Source: Peiella sedimenti
GTDB lineage: Bacteria; Pseudomonadota; Alphaproteobacteria; Caulobacterales; Caulobacteraceae
DNA: 64,000 bases
NCBI RefSeq assembly: GCF_030504955.1
Contig: NZ_JAUKTR010000003.1
Span: forward strand, 186,001 to 250,000
Direction of reading: 5' to 3'
The position numbers and the translations under genes were made by a program. The notes beneath the pieces are model-generated. The model was given only the letters and a program-made list of their open reading frames with translations, was not told the DNA's origin and did not search any database. Below, in pieces: positions 9,070 to 17,888 of this stretch (positions are counted from its first letter, which is position 1; each line of letters begins with the position of its first letter).

Positions 9070-9474
9070 GTGCGCCACGTCCTCCTCGCCTTCCTGATGC
9101 TCGGCCTGGTCGGCCTGATGATCGCGGCGTGTTCGCGGGAGGCGCCCCCGACCGCGCGGGAGGTGGAGGCGCGCGCCCTGGCCGTGAAGCGCGATTCGCG
9201 CACCGGGGCCGAGCGGCAGGAGGCGGCCGTGACTCGGCTGATCCGTACCCAGTACGTCTGCGTCGATGGTCAGGCGCTGAACGTGACCTTCGACAACGCC
9301 CGCGAGATGGCCACCATCCGCAAGAGCGACGGCACGGCCGTCGACCTGCGCCAGGAGCGCGCGGCCGACGGGATCTGGTATCGCAGCGACACCCACGAAC
9401 TGCGCGGACGCGGCGACACCGCCGTCTGGACCCGCCCCGCCGCCGAGCCGGTCAACTGCCGCGCCGTCGCTTGA
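9070..9474 (+). CDS. Small lipoprotein with MliC-type lysozyme-inhibitor domain
   Basis: 134 aa from GTG at 9070. The open frame extends further upstream, but this start or the ATG at 9097 places the hydrophobic segment correctly, ending in a lipobox LMIAAC. The mature part carries YVCVDGQALNVTF with a conserved C near the start and NC near the end, the layout of MliC (membrane-bound inhibitor of c-type lysozyme): a small eight-stranded barrel held by one disulfide. It is expected in the periplasm, anchored by lipid. The family call is from the cysteine pattern and the DNAREMATIRKSDGTAV hairpin; lysozyme inhibition itself is not shown. Divergent from the ABC exporter operon. Confidence 0.65.
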   Translation: MRHVLLAFLMLGLVGLMIAACSREAPPTAREVEARALAVKRDSRTGAERQEAAVTRLIRTQYVCVDGQALNVTFDNAREMATIRKSDGTAVDLRQERAADGIWYRSDTHELRGRGDTAVWTRPAAEPVNCRAVA

Positions 9475-9506
9475 GGCGCGGCTGCCGGCAGAGCTAGGCT
9501 TCTTCC

Positions 9507-11180
9507 GTGCGCGCCTTCTCCGACATGCTGGACCGGCTGGCCTTCACCAGTTCGCGCAACGCCAAGCTGGTGCTGGTGCGCGACTATCTGCGCGCGGCGC
9601 CGGACCCCGAGCGCGGCTGGGCCCTGGCGGCCCTGACGGGCGACCTCGGCTTTCACGCGGCCAAGCCCGCCATGATCCGCGAGGCGGCGGAGGCGCGTGT
9701 CGATCCGGTGTTGCTGCATCTGTCGCGCGACTATGTGGGCGACCTGGCCGAGACGGTGGCCCTGATCTGGCCGCCCGATCCCGACTACCGGCCCAACCGT
9801 GAGCCGGACCTGTCCGAGGTGGTCGAGGCCCTGACGCGCGCCAAGCGGCACGAGGTGCGCGGCCTCGTCGAACGCTGGCTGGACGCGCTGGACCCGGCCG
9901 GACGCTGGGCGCTGCTGAAGCTGATCACCGGGGCGCTGCGGGTGGGCCTGTCGGCGCGGCTGGCCAAGACGGCGGCGGCCATGATCCGCCCGGACGGGCT
10001 GGAGCCGGTGGACGTCTCAGAGATCGAGGAGGTCTGGCACGCGCTGGAGCCCCCTTACGGCGATCTGTTCGCCTGGCTGGAAGGGCGCGCGCCTCGCCCC
10101 AACGCCGACGCGCCCGGCCGCTTCCGACCGGTCATGCTGGCCCATCCGGTGGACGAGGTGACCGACTTCCCCAAGCTGAATCCGGCCGACTACGCCGCGG
10201 AATGGAAGTGGGACGGCATACGCGTCCAGGCCGTCTGCGAGGGCGGGGTCAAGAAGTTGTACTCGCGCACGGGAGACGAGATCGCCGGCGCCTTTCCCGA
10301 CCTGATGGAGGCGCTGGACTGTCAGGGCGTCATCGACGGGGAGCTTCTGGTGGTGCGGGAGGGCCGGGTGGCGCCTTTCGCCGACCTGCAACAGCGCCTG
10401 AACCGCAAGAGCGTCGACCCGAAGCTGACAGCCAGTCATCCGGCGGCCATCTACGCCTATGACCTGCTGGCCCTGGACGACGAGGATCTGCGCCCCCTTC
10501 CGTATCTGGAGCGGAGGGCGCGGCTGGAGGCGCTGGTGGCCCGCACGGCCTCCCCGCGCCTTCACCTGTCGCCGCGCCTGGCGTTCGAGACCTGGGACGA
10601 TCTGGCGCTCCTGCGCGCCGACCCGCCGGTGGGCGCGGCGGCCGAGGGCCTGATGCTCAAGCGCCTGGATTCCGACTACCAGGCCGGCCGTCCCAAGGGG
10701 CTGTGGTGGAAGTGGAAACGCGATCCGCATCTGATCGACGCGGTGCTGATGTACGCCCAGCGGGGCTCGGGTAAGCGTTCCAGCTTCTATTCCGACTTCA
10801 CCTTCGGCGTCTGGACGGACGAGGGCGCCCTGACCCCGGTGGGCAAGAGCTATTTCGGCTTCACCGACCTTGAGCTGAAGCAGCTGGACAAGTTCGTGCG
10901 CGACCACACCACCGACCGCTTCGGCCCGGTGCGCCAGGTGAAGGCGACGCGCGACTTCGGTCTGGTGCTGGAGATCGCCTTCGAGGGGCTGCAGCGCTCG
11001 ACCCGGCACAAGTCGGGCGTGGCCATGCGGTTTCCCCGCATCAGCCGCATCCGTTGGGACAAGCCGCCGCGCGAGGCCGCCACGCTGGACGAGGTGATGG
11101 ACCTGCTGGACCGGATTGAGGCGGGGGGCGGGCGCACCGTCCGGTCCGCCGGGGGTTCACAAGCGAGCCCAAGCGGCTAA
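9507..11180 (+). CDS. ATP-dependent DNA ligase
   Basis: 557 aa from GTG at 9507. An N-terminal alpha-helical DNA-binding domain occupies roughly residues 1-190. The nucleotidyltransferase core begins with motif I EWKWDGIR, K234 being the adenylated lysine. Motifs for ribose and ATP contacts (VIDGELLVV, AEGLMLKRLDSDY, WWKWKRD) follow, and a C-terminal OB fold ends in FPRISRIRWDKPP. This is the stand-alone ligase type associated with alkylation/cisplatin damage repair in proteobacteria, not the multi-domain LigD: no polymerase or phosphoesterase domain is present. The partner exonuclease and helicase that often accompany it are not in the window. NAD-dependent LigA is presumably elsewhere. Confidence 0.93.
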   Translation: MRAFSDMLDRLAFTSSRNAKLVLVRDYLRAAPDPERGWALAALTGDLGFHAAKPAMIREAAEARVDPVLLHLSRDYVGDLAETVALIWPPDPDYRPNREPDLSEVVEALTRAKRHEVRGLVERWLDALDPAGRWALLKLITGALRVGLSARLAKTAAAMIRPDGLEPVDVSEIEEVWHALEPPYGDLFAWLEGRAPRPNADAPGRFRPVMLAHPVDEVTDFPKLNPADYAAEWKWDGIRVQAVCEGGVKKLYSRTGDEIAGAFPDLMEALDCQGVIDGELLVVREGRVAPFADLQQRLNRKSVDPKLTASHPAAIYAYDLLALDDEDLRPLPYLERRARLEALVARTASPRLHLSPRLAFETWDDLALLRADPPVGAAAEGLMLKRLDSDYQAGRPKGLWWKWKRDPHLIDAVLMYAQRGSGKRSSFYSDFTFGVWTDEGALTPVGKSYFGFTDLELKQLDKFVRDHTTDRFGPVRQVKATRDFGLVLEIAFEGLQRSTRHKSGVAMRFPRISRIRWDKPPREAATLDEVMDLLDRIEAGGGRTVRSAGGSQASPSG

Positions 11181-11190
11181 ACCCCCTTCC

Positions 11191-12111
11191 ATGCAGCTAG
11201 ACGAAATGATCGAGACCGGCCGCCAGGCCGTCGCCCTCGACGGGGCGGTGATCGAGCGAGCCACGCGGATGCTCGGCGACTTCGCCGTCAATCTGACGGT
11301 GGCGGTGCTGATCCTGGTGGCCACCTTCGTGGCGGCGCGCTGGATCGCGGCCGGGGTGCGGCGGGCGCTGGCGCGGCTGAAGGCCACCAAGCACGACGAG
11401 ACGCTGCAAGGCTTTCTGGTGCAGGTGGTTCGCGTGGCGGTGCTGGCCATAGGCCTGATCGCCGTGCTGCAGCGGCTGGGGGTGCAGACGGCCTCGATCC
11501 TGGCGGTGCTGGGCGCGGCCTCCCTGGCCATCGGCCTGGCCATGCAGGGGACGCTGTCGAACGTGGCGGCCGGCGTCATGCTGCTGATGCTGCGGCCCTA
11601 TAAGGTCGGCCACGTGGTCACGGTGGGCAACCATACCGGCTCGGTCACGCGGCTCGACCTGTTCACCACGGTCCTGATGGATCCCAACAATCACAAGATC
11701 GTCGTGCCGAACTCCAAGGTGCTGGGCGACGTCATCGTCAATCTGACGGGTCAGCGCACGCGGCGCGTCGAGCTGCCCATCGGCGTCGATTACGACAGCG
11801 ACCTCGGCCAGGTCTTCGAGATCATGAGGGCCACCGCCGCGGCCCACGAAAAGGTGCTGAAGACGCCCGAACCCTGGGCCGGCGTCACGGACCTGGCGGA
11901 CAGCGCCGTGGTGGTGACGCTGCACGCCTTCGTCAAATCGGACGACTGGTGGCCCACGCGCACCGACCTGATGCGCCAGATCAAGGAGGCCTTCGACCGC
12001 GAGGGGGTGGTCATCCCCTATCCGCACCAGGTCCACGTGGAGAAGGCCGCGCCGCCGCCGCCCAAGCCGGCCGTGCTCAAGCCCGCCTCGCGCCGCAGGA
12101 GAGCTTCGTGA
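11191..12111 (+). CDS. Small-conductance mechanosensitive channel, MscS family
   Basis: 306 aa from ATG at 11191; an upstream extension of the frame overlaps the ligase and is rejected. Three membrane segments lie near residues 30-50, 75-95 and 100-130. The pore-lining third helix reads LAVLGAASLAIGLAMQGTLSNVAAG, the small-residue-packed TM3 typical of MscS. A beta domain (DPNNHKIVVPNSKVLGDVIVN) and a C-terminal alpha/beta domain follow, and the chain ends in a Lys/Pro/Arg-rich tail. It acts as an osmotic safety valve of the inner membrane. Its stop overlaps the GTG start of the threonine aldolase. Confidence 0.92.
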   Translation: MQLDEMIETGRQAVALDGAVIERATRMLGDFAVNLTVAVLILVATFVAARWIAAGVRRALARLKATKHDETLQGFLVQVVRVAVLAIGLIAVLQRLGVQTASILAVLGAASLAIGLAMQGTLSNVAAGVMLLMLRPYKVGHVVTVGNHTGSVTRLDLFTTVLMDPNNHKIVVPNSKVLGDVIVNLTGQRTRRVELPIGVDYDSDLGQVFEIMRATAAAHEKVLKTPEPWAGVTDLADSAVVVTLHAFVKSDDWWPTRTDLMRQIKEAFDREGVVIPYPHQVHVEKAAPPPPKPAVLKPASRRRRAS

Positions 12112-13130
12112 GTCCGCGTTTCGATTTCGCCTCCGACAACACCGCCGGCATGGCGCCCGAGGCGCTGGAGGCCGTGACCCGCGCCAACGCCGGGTTCGCC
12201 TCGGCCTACGGTTCTGACGAAACCAGCCGCCGCGCCGCCGACCTGATCCGCGAGACGGTCCAGGCCGACGCCGAGATCCGCTTCGTCTTTTCGGGCACGG
12301 CCGGCAACGCGATCGCCCTGTCCATGCTGGCCGATCCGTTCGAGGCCGTCGCCGCCCACCAGGCCGCCCATGTCTGCACGGATGAGGCGGGGGCGCCCGG
12401 CTTCTTCGGGCATGGCGTCGGCATGCTGGGTCTTCCGGGCGAGAGCGGCAAGATCGACGAGACGGCGCTGCTGGCCGTGCTGGACGAGCCGGTTATGGGT
12501 CACCGCCAGCCGGTGGGCGCCCTGTCCCTGACCCAGTCGACCGAATACGGCGCGGTCTACACGTCCGAAGAGCTGCGACGCCTGATCGAGCCGGCCCAGG
12601 CCAAGGGCCTGAGGACACATCTGGACGGGGCGCGCCTGGCGAACGCCGTGGCGGCCGGGTTCGACCCCGCCGACATTCCGCGCCTGGGGGTCGACATCCT
12701 GGTGATGGGCGGGGCCAAGGCGGGTGGGCCCTGCGCCGAGGCTCTCGTGATCTTTGACCGCGCCTTGGCGCGGCGCATCGACAACCGCCTGAAGCAGACG
12801 GGCCAGGTGGCGTCCAAGGCGCGCTTCCTGTCGGCGCCTTTCCTGGGTTTGCTGGAGTCCGGCGCCTGGGTCGGGCATGCCGCCCACGCCAACCTGATGG
12901 CCCAGCGCCTGGCCGAGGGCGTCATGGCCGGCACCCGCTATGTGCTGGCGCATCCGGTTGAAGCCAACGCCGTCTTCGTTCGTATGCCCGCCAGGGCCCA
13001 CCAGAAGCTGAACCAGATGGGTTGGGCCTGCCACCGCTTCGACGACGGCTCGGTGCGCTTTGTCTGCTCCTGGGCCACCACCGAGGCGGCGGTGGACGAG
13101 CTGATCGCCGCCGTGGCCGCCTGCGGGTGA
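12108..13130 (+). CDS. ltaE: Low-specificity L-threonine aldolase (PLP fold type I)
   Basis: 340 aa from GTG at 12108, overlapping the MscS stop (GTGA) and preceded by AGGAGAG at 12097-12103, which settles the start. The opening FDFASDNTAGMAPEALEA and AYGSDETSRRAADLI are the usual threonine-aldolase N-terminus. THLDGARLANAV gives the aspartate that contacts PLP, and K204 in MGGAKAGGP is the Schiff-base lysine. The enzyme splits L-threonine or allo-threonine to glycine and acetaldehyde. The family also contains other beta-eliminating lyases, so substrate breadth is open. Confidence 0.9.
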   Translation: MSPRFDFASDNTAGMAPEALEAVTRANAGFASAYGSDETSRRAADLIRETVQADAEIRFVFSGTAGNAIALSMLADPFEAVAAHQAAHVCTDEAGAPGFFGHGVGMLGLPGESGKIDETALLAVLDEPVMGHRQPVGALSLTQSTEYGAVYTSEELRRLIEPAQAKGLRTHLDGARLANAVAAGFDPADIPRLGVDILVMGGAKAGGPCAEALVIFDRALARRIDNRLKQTGQVASKARFLSAPFLGLLESGAWVGHAAHANLMAQRLAEGVMAGTRYVLAHPVEANAVFVRMPARAHQKLNQMGWACHRFDDGSVRFVCSWATTEAAVDELIAAVAACG

Positions 13131-13201
13131 TCGGAACCGGGTCCACGGCCGTAGGGTTGTGCGCTAGGATCGCTGGTTCCGTTTTTCGTGTGAGGCTCTT
13201 G

Positions 13202-13711
13202 ATGCGCGCCCTTCTTCTCGCCGCCGCCCTGACCCTGAGCGCCGCGCCGGCGCTGGCCGATGCGCCCCAACCGCGCCGCAGCATCGACATCAGCCGCTTC
13301 ACCGGAAGCTGGCACGAGGCGGTGCGCACGCCCAACCCGCGCCAGCGGCCCTGTGTCGCCACGCGGATGCAGATCAGTGGGTCCGCGCCGAACCTGCGCC
13401 TGACCCAGACCTGCGTGCGCAGCCAGGGCGAGCCGCGCACCATCAACGCCAGCATGTCGGTGGTGGACCGCGAGACGAACGCCAAGGTCAACATGCGCGT
13501 GACGGGCGGGATCGCCTCGCTGATCTCGCAGGAATACTGGATCCTGGACCGCGCCGACGACTACTCGTGGGTCATCATGGGCACGCCGGGCGGCAACTAC
13601 GTCTGGGGCTGGACCCGCTCAGCCAATCCGTCGGCGGGCGTGCGCCAGGCGCTGATGAACCGCATCGCGGCCCTGGGCTACAACACCAGCCGCCTGGAGC
13701 GCGTGGGGTAA
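13202..13711 (+). CDS. Lipocalin family protein, exported
   Basis: 169 aa with a Sec signal peptide ending ALADA near residue 20. The mature chain begins IDISRFTGSWHEAVRTPN, equivalent to the lipocalin first motif (GxW), and contains YWILDRADDYSWVIMGTP, the late strand motif of bacterial Blc-type lipocalins. No lipobox is seen, so it is probably soluble in the periplasm rather than membrane-anchored. Bacterial lipocalins bind fatty acids or lysophospholipids; the ligand here is unknown. The gene is separated by 71 bases from the aldolase gene and by 41 from mmcB. Confidence 0.82.
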   Translation: MRALLLAAALTLSAAPALADAPQPRRSIDISRFTGSWHEAVRTPNPRQRPCVATRMQISGSAPNLRLTQTCVRSQGEPRTINASMSVVDRETNAKVNMRVTGGIASLISQEYWILDRADDYSWVIMGTPGGNYVWGWTRSANPSAGVRQALMNRIAALGYNTSRLERVG

Positions 13712-13737
13712 GGCCCTCCGCCCCCGCTTGACGCTGG

Positions 13738-13752
13738 GAACCAAAGGGGAAC
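13738..13752. promoter_or_regulatory. LexA (SOS) box at the mmcB start
   Basis: GAAC at 13738-13741, seven bases, GAAC at 13749-13752; read on the minus strand this is GTTC-N7-GTTC, the established alphaproteobacterial LexA operator. It ends exactly one base before the first ATG of mmcB. A possible -35 TTGACG lies at 13728-13733. Confidence 0.7.
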
Positions 13753-14235
13753 ATGGTGCGCGGCATGAGCGCCGCCGCCTCTGTCACCCTGGCCTTCGTG
13801 GAAACCGCCGTGCGCCGGCCCGACGTCACCCAGGCGGTGACCCGCGGCGCCGCGCGGTTGCTGGCCGCCATGGGCCACGGCCCACTGACCGAGGTGCGCC
13901 TGCCCAATGGCCGCCGGGCCGATGTCATGGCGTTGGGGGCCAAGGGCGAGCTGATCATCTGCGAGGTCAAGTCCAGCCGCGAGGACTTCACCACCGATCG
14001 CAAATGGGTCGAGTACGCGCCCTTCTGCGACGCCTTTTATTTCGCCGTGGCGCCTGAGTTCCCGCAGGTCATCCTGCCGGAGCATCCTGGCCTGATCGTC
14101 GCCGATGGTTTCGGCGGCGCGGTGGTGCGCGAGCCGGTGGTCACGCCCTTGGCGCCCGCGCGCCGCAAGGCCCTGACCATCGCCTTCGGGCGCCTGGCGG
14201 CCCTGCGCGCCACCGGCTGCGAGGCGACCGTCTGA
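13753..14235 (+). CDS. mmcB: MmcB family DNA repair protein (PD-(D/E)XK nuclease-like)
   Basis: 160 aa. In Caulobacter, mmcB is an SOS gene needed for mitomycin C resistance and damage-induced mutagenesis. The core reads EVRLPNGRRADVMAL, then ELIICEVKSSREDFTTDRKW: a D...ExK arrangement as in PD-(D/E)XK nucleases, with the aspartate in GRRADV. FYFAVAPEFP and GLIVADGFGGAVV are also family-typical. Two starts are possible: ATG 13753 directly abuts the SOS box, and ATG 13765 would suit a near-leaderless message if the promoter uses TTGACG at 13728. I list the longer form. Confidence 0.85.
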   Translation: MVRGMSAAASVTLAFVETAVRRPDVTQAVTRGAARLLAAMGHGPLTEVRLPNGRRADVMALGAKGELIICEVKSSREDFTTDRKWVEYAPFCDAFYFAVAPEFPQVILPEHPGLIVADGFGGAVVREPVVTPLAPARRKALTIAFGRLAALRATGCEATV

Positions 14236-14238
14236 GGT

Positions 14239-14511
14239 CTATTGGTCCTCATCGAAACGGCGGCCGACCAGATCCACCAGGGCCGCAAGGGCGGCCTCGG
14301 CCTCGGGGCCCTCGGCCTCGATGAGGACCTGGCAGCCCTGGCCGGCGCCTAGCATGAGCAGCCCCATGATCGAGCGGGCGTCCACGGTCTGACCGTCGCG
14401 GGTGACACGCACCTCGGCGTCGAATCCCGAAGCCGTCTTGACGAACTTGGCCGAGGCCCGCGCGTGCAGGCCCCTGGCGTTGCAGATGTCGACCTCGGCG
14501 CGGGCGGCCAC
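14239..14511 (-). CDS. ptsH: HPr family phosphocarrier (PTS)
   Basis: 90 aa. The phosphorylated histidine is H16 in NARGLHARASAKFV and the regulatory serine, target of HPr kinase, is S47 in DARSIMGLLML. Alphaproteobacterial HPr of this type works in a regulatory PTS with EIIA and HprK rather than in sugar import; no sugar permease is present here. It lies two bases after the EIIA gene and is the last gene of the chvI-chvG-hprK-EIIA-HPr set, ending three bases from the converging mmcB gene. Confidence 0.93.
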   Translation of the reverse strand: MAARAEVDICNARGLHARASAKFVKTASGFDAEVRVTRDGQTVDARSIMGLLMLGAGQGCQVLIEAEGPEAEAALAALVDLVGRRFDEDQ

Positions 14512-14513
14512 AG

Positions 14514-14918
14514 CTATTTTTCGCCCGCCAGCACGTAGGAGGCCACCGAGATGTACTTGCGTCCCGCCTCCTGGGCGCGGGCCACGCAGACCTCCATTGT
14601 CTCCTTCTGGCGCAGGGCCGCCAGCTTGATCAGCATGGGCAGGTTCAGCCCGGCGATCACCTCCGCGCCCGTCTGCTCCATGACCGAGATGGCCAGGTTG
14701 GACGGCGTGCCGCCGAACATGTCGGTCAGGAGGATGACGCCCTTGCCCTCATCGACGGCGCGACAGGCGTCGAGAATATCCTGACGGCGGCGGGCCATGT
14801 CGTCCTCGGCACCGATACAGACAGCGGCGAGGCCCCGCTGGGGGCCGACCACGTGCTCCAGCGCCGACACGAACTCGACGGCCAGGCCTCCGTGGGTGAC
14901 AATCACCAGACCGATCAT
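14514..14918 (-). CDS. PTS EIIA component, mannose/fructose family
   Basis: 134 aa from ATG at 14918. The active histidine is H9 in GLVIVTHGG. LLTDMFGGTPSNLA is the conserved phosphate-site loop of the mannose-family EIIA fold. There is no EIIB or membrane domain, so it is a stand-alone regulatory EIIA that accepts phosphate from HPr. Neighbours: hprK ends 99 bases upstream and the HPr gene begins two bases downstream. In related organisms this EIIA links phosphorylation state to carbon and envelope regulation; its partner here is not visible. Confidence 0.92.
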   Translation of the reverse strand: MIGLVIVTHGGLAVEFVSALEHVVGPQRGLAAVCIGAEDDMARRRQDILDACRAVDEGKGVILLTDMFGGTPSNLAISVMEQTGAEVIAGLNLPMLIKLAALRQKETMEVCVARAQEAGRKYISVASYVLAGEK

Positions 14919-15017
14919 GGGTGTATCTGCCGCCGCCCCGAGGGCTCCCCGCACGGCCTCAGCTGAGGCCGAAAGGCCGCTGTCTAGTCGAATGCGGCCC
15001 AGCCTCCAAGTGCGACC

Positions 15018-15452
15018 TTAAGCCCTGCCGCCCGCCGTGATGACCCGCATCAGCTTATAGGGGGCCGAGGCCTCGACCCCGGTCAGGGTCAGCCGGGGCA
15101 GGGAAACGCCGCACAGCTGATGCAGGCTGGCCTCGGGCAGGCGTTCGGGATCGGCCTCCAGTTCGACCCAGGCGCCGACGCGGGCCTGACGCAACAGGGG
15201 CTGGCTGATCAGGCCGACGCCCCGGGCCTCGATGGCCTCGGGCAGGGTCTGGGGCGCCGCGCACCACAGCCGCCCCTGATCGGCCCAGACCTGGACGTAG
15301 TCGTCCGCCACCAGCCGCCAGCCCCGCTCCATGAGGCGCAGGGCCAGGTCGCTCTTGCCCGAGCCGGAGGGGCCGCTGATCAGGGCCGCGACCCAGTCGC
15401 CGCCGGTGCGCACGGCCGCCGCCGTGGCGTGCAAGAGAAGCGGCCCGTTCAC
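15018..15452 (-). CDS. hprK: HPr kinase/phosphorylase, short alphaproteobacterial form
   Basis: 144 aa from GTG at 15452, overlapping the chvG stop (GTGA). Only the C-terminal catalytic domain is present: Walker A GPSGSGKS at residues 27-34 and the HprK signature EARGVGLI near residue 70. The N-terminal domain of Firmicute HprK is absent, as is usual in alphaproteobacteria. The product phosphorylates S47 of the HPr encoded downstream, controlling whether HPr can pass phosphate to EIIA. The coupling to chvG argues for joint expression with the stress sensor. Confidence 0.92.
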   Translation of the reverse strand: MNGPLLLHATAAAVRTGGDWVAALISGPSGSGKSDLALRLMERGWRLVADDYVQVWADQGRLWCAAPQTLPEAIEARGVGLISQPLLRQARVGAWVELEADPERLPEASLHQLCGVSLPRLTLTGVEASAPYKLMRVITAGGRA

Positions 15453-17065
15453 GAGGGCAGCCTCGGCAGCTCGACGGTGAAGCGGGCGCCCAGAACCTGG
15501 CCCTCCTCGCCGGTGCGGTTTGCGGCGCTGACCCGGCCCCCGTGGGCGGTGACGATCTGGCGCACGATGGACAGGCCCAGTCCCGAGTTGCCGCCGAAGG
15601 CCTGGCCCTTGGGGCGCGAGGTGTAGAAGCGCTCGAACACCGTCTCCAGGTTCTCGGGGGGAATGCCGGGGCCGTCGTCTTCGACCACGGCGCGGACAAG
15701 GGCGCCCTCGGTTTCGAGCGTCAGCCGCACCTGGCCGTCCGGCGGGCTGAAGGAGCGGGCGTTGTCGATCAGGTTGCGGAACACCTGGCCCAGCGCGCCC
15801 TCGCGGCCGGTGACGGTCGCGCCCCGAGGCGTGGCGCTGTTGCTGAGGCTGAGGGCGGGCGAGCCGGCCTTGGCCGTGGCGTTCTCGGCCTCGACGATGT
15901 CGGCCAGGAGACGGCCGAGATCGACCGGGTGCGGGGCGTCCCGCGACAGTTCGGCGTCAAGGCGCGAGGCGTTGGAGATGTCCGTGATCAGCCGGTCCAT
16001 TCGCCGCACATCCTGCTGCAGCAGCGCGGTCAGCCGCGCCTTGGCCGCTGGATCGTCCACGAGGTTTAGGGTCTCCACCGCGGAACGGATGGAGGTCAGC
16101 GGGTTCTTGATCTCGTGCGCCACGTCGGCGGCGAAGCGTTCGATGGCGTCCAGACGCGCCGACAGCGTCGCCGTCATGGTCTCAAGCGATCGGGCCAGAT
16201 CGCCGATTTCGTCGTCGCGCGCCTCAAGGTCGGGAAGAGAGATGGCCCGCGCTCGCTGCAGCCTGACCTGGTCGGCGGCGGCCGACAGCCTCAAGACGGG
16301 GCGCACCACGAACAGGTGCAGCAGGATCGCCGACAGGACCGACACGCCGAAGGCCACGACGGCGAAGGGCGCCATGGCCCATCTCTGACGGGCGACGATT
16401 TCCGAGAAGTCGCCGGCCTCCAGCGTCAGGACGCCGATCACCGCCGCCACGTGGCGTACGGGGATCGAGACCGACACCACCCGCTCGCCCGTCTCAGAGC
16501 GACGGATGCCCCACTGGGGCTCGCCGTCCAGGGCCGCCTCGACCTCGGCGGTGAGCGCGGCTTGCGCCGCCTCCAGCCGGCGGGCTTCGGCCACCGGGTC
16601 GGGCGGCGGCGGGGCCGGCTCGCCGCGCTTGCGCGCCGGGGGGAGGGGCGTCGCGGTGACCGCGTCCGAGACGGTGTAGCTGTCGGCGATCAGCTGGCCG
16701 GTGACGTCGAACAGCCGCGCCCGCTGGCCCGCGGGGATGTAGTCCTCACGCAGCACCAGGGCGGCGCGGATAGGGTCCAGTTCGGGGATGGGCTCGCCCC
16801 GCGTGGCCGAGGCCTCGGCCAGAACGGCCGCCACAAGCTCGGCCTGGGCGGTAAGGTAATCGACCCGGGCGTCCACCAGGCCTCGGCGCCACTCATTCAC
16901 ACCGAAGGCGCCGCCCACCAGGATCAGCAGGCCGATCATGTTCAGCGCCAGGATCAGGCGCCCAAGCTTGGACCCGCCGAAGCCCGGAAGGCGTCGGCGC
17001 GGCCCTGCCGGTCTGGCGGAGCGTTCTATGGGATCAGGTCTCGCGGTATCGGTATCCGACGCCAT
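15449..17065 (-). CDS. chvG: Sensor histidine kinase ChvG
   Basis: 538 aa. A first membrane segment near residues 38-58 and a second near 222-245 enclose a periplasmic sensor domain containing a Pro-rich insertion around residue 150. HAMP and HisKA domains follow, with H317 in [16 protein letters not shown]. The ATPase domain has [13 protein letters not shown], then [12 protein letters not shown]. ChvG/ExoS senses acidity or envelope change in alphaproteobacteria and phosphorylates ChvI. The ATG at 17065 overlaps the end of chvI by 32 bases, showing tight coupling; a slightly later start is possible. Confidence 0.93.
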   Translation of the reverse strand: MASDTDTARPDPIERSARPAGPRRRLPGFGGSKLGRLILALNMIGLLILVGGAFGVNEWRRGLVDARVDYLTAQAELVAAVLAEASATRGEPIPELDPIRAALVLREDYIPAGQRARLFDVTGQLIADSYTVSDAVTATPLPPARKRGEPAPPPPDPVAEARRLEAAQAALTAEVEAALDGEPQWGIRRSETGERVVSVSIPVRHVAAVIGVLTLEAGDFSEIVARQRWAMAPFAVVAFGVSVLSAILLHLFVVRPVLRLSAAADQVRLQRARAISLPDLEARDDEIGDLARSLETMTATLSARLDAIERFAADVAHEIKNPLTSIRSAVETLNLVDDPAAKARLTALLQQDVRRMDRLITDISNASRLDAELSRDAPHPVDLGRLLADIVEAENATAKAGSPALSLSNSATPRGATVTGREGALGQVFRNLIDNARSFSPPDGQVRLTLETEGALVRAVVEDDGPGIPPENLETVFERFYTSRPKGQAFGGNSGLGLSIVRQIVTAHGGRVSAANRTGEEGQVLGARFTVELPRLPS

Positions 17066-17729
17066 ACAGGGTCTCGATCGCGTCGAACTCCGGGTCCACC
17101 TGCCGGAACTTCTTGCGCATGCGCTTCACGTGGCTGTCGATGGTGCGGTCATCGACATAGACCTGATCGTCGTAGGCGGCGTCCATCAGGTTGTCGCGGC
17201 TCTTCACGAAGCCCGGACGCTGCGCCAGCGCCTGAAGCAGCAGGAACTCGGTGACGGTCAGCTTCACCGGACGGCCGTCCCACATGCACTCGTGCCGGGC
17301 GGGATCGAGGGTCAGCTTGCCCCGGCGCAGGGCCTTGCCCCCCGTCTCGCCCGGGTCTTCGCTTTCCAGCCCCGCGCGGCGCAGGATGGCCTTGACGCGC
17401 TCGATCAGCAGGCGCTGGCTGAACGGCTTGTGGATGTAGTCGTCGGCGCCGAGGTTGAAGCCGAGAATCTCGTCGATCTCTTCGTCCTTGGAGGTCAGGA
17501 CGATGACCGGCAGGCCGGACGTCTGGCGCAGCCGGCGCAGGACCTCCATGCCGTCCATGCGCGGCATCTTCACGTCCAGTATGGCCAGGTCCGGCGGATC
17601 GTTCAGCAGCGCCTCCAGGCCCGAGGCGCCGTCATGATAGGCGCTGACCTTGTGGCCGTGGCTTTCGAGGGCCATGGACACGGAGGCGACGATGTTCTCG
17701 TCGTCATCCACCAGGGTGATGTTCGCCAT
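17034..17729 (-). CDS. chvI: Response regulator ChvI (OmpR family)
   Basis: 231 aa from ATG at 17729. Receiver domain with acidic pocket D8-D10, phospho-acceptor D52 in [13 protein letters not shown], Thr in [10 protein letters not shown] and Lys in [10 protein letters not shown] winged-helix DNA-binding domain ends in [15 protein letters not shown] and [12 protein letters not shown]. It is the first gene of the minus-strand set running into chvG, hprK, EIIA and HPr. ChvI controls envelope and acid-stress genes in the class. The divergently transcribed 570-aa protein gene shares its 159-base promoter region and may be a target (inference). Confidence 0.95.
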   Translation of the reverse strand: MANITLVDDDENIVASVSMALESHGHKVSAYHDGASGLEALLNDPPDLAILDVKMPRMDGMEVLRRLRQTSGLPVIVLTSKDEEIDEILGFNLGADDYIHKPFSQRLLIERVKAILRRAGLESEDPGETGGKALRRGKLTLDPARHECMWDGRPVKLTVTEFLLLQALAQRPGFVKSRDNLMDAAYDDQVYVDDRTIDSHVKRMRKKFRQVDPEFDAIETLYGVGYRYRET

Positions 17730-17888
17730 CTTCGCTTCGTCTCCTGCCGGCAAAGCGCGCGCCGGTTGCGTCAAACTTAGGGCCGTGGCGCGTCCGGGCC
17801 AAGGCGGACGTTTCAATCAGCCCTTAAAGCCTTTCGCCTAGCCTGAGAGGGCCCGGGGTCTCCGGGCGGCAGTGAGTGGGACGCGCGT
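17730..17888. promoter_or_regulatory. Divergent promoter region between chvI and the 570-aa protein gene
   Basis: 159 bases. GCCCGG (17851-17856) and CCGGGC (17862-17867) form a tight hairpin 22 bases before the plus-strand start, with no T-run, so it is more likely leader structure or an operator than a terminator. GCGCGCGCC near 17756 is another short palindrome. No small RNA gene with a clear terminator was recognised. Confidence 0.35.

Noticed and set aside
17730..17888. Small regulatory RNA gene beside chvI
   Set aside because: The only good hairpin has no T-run and lies just before the 570-aa gene start; no separate transcript can be supported.
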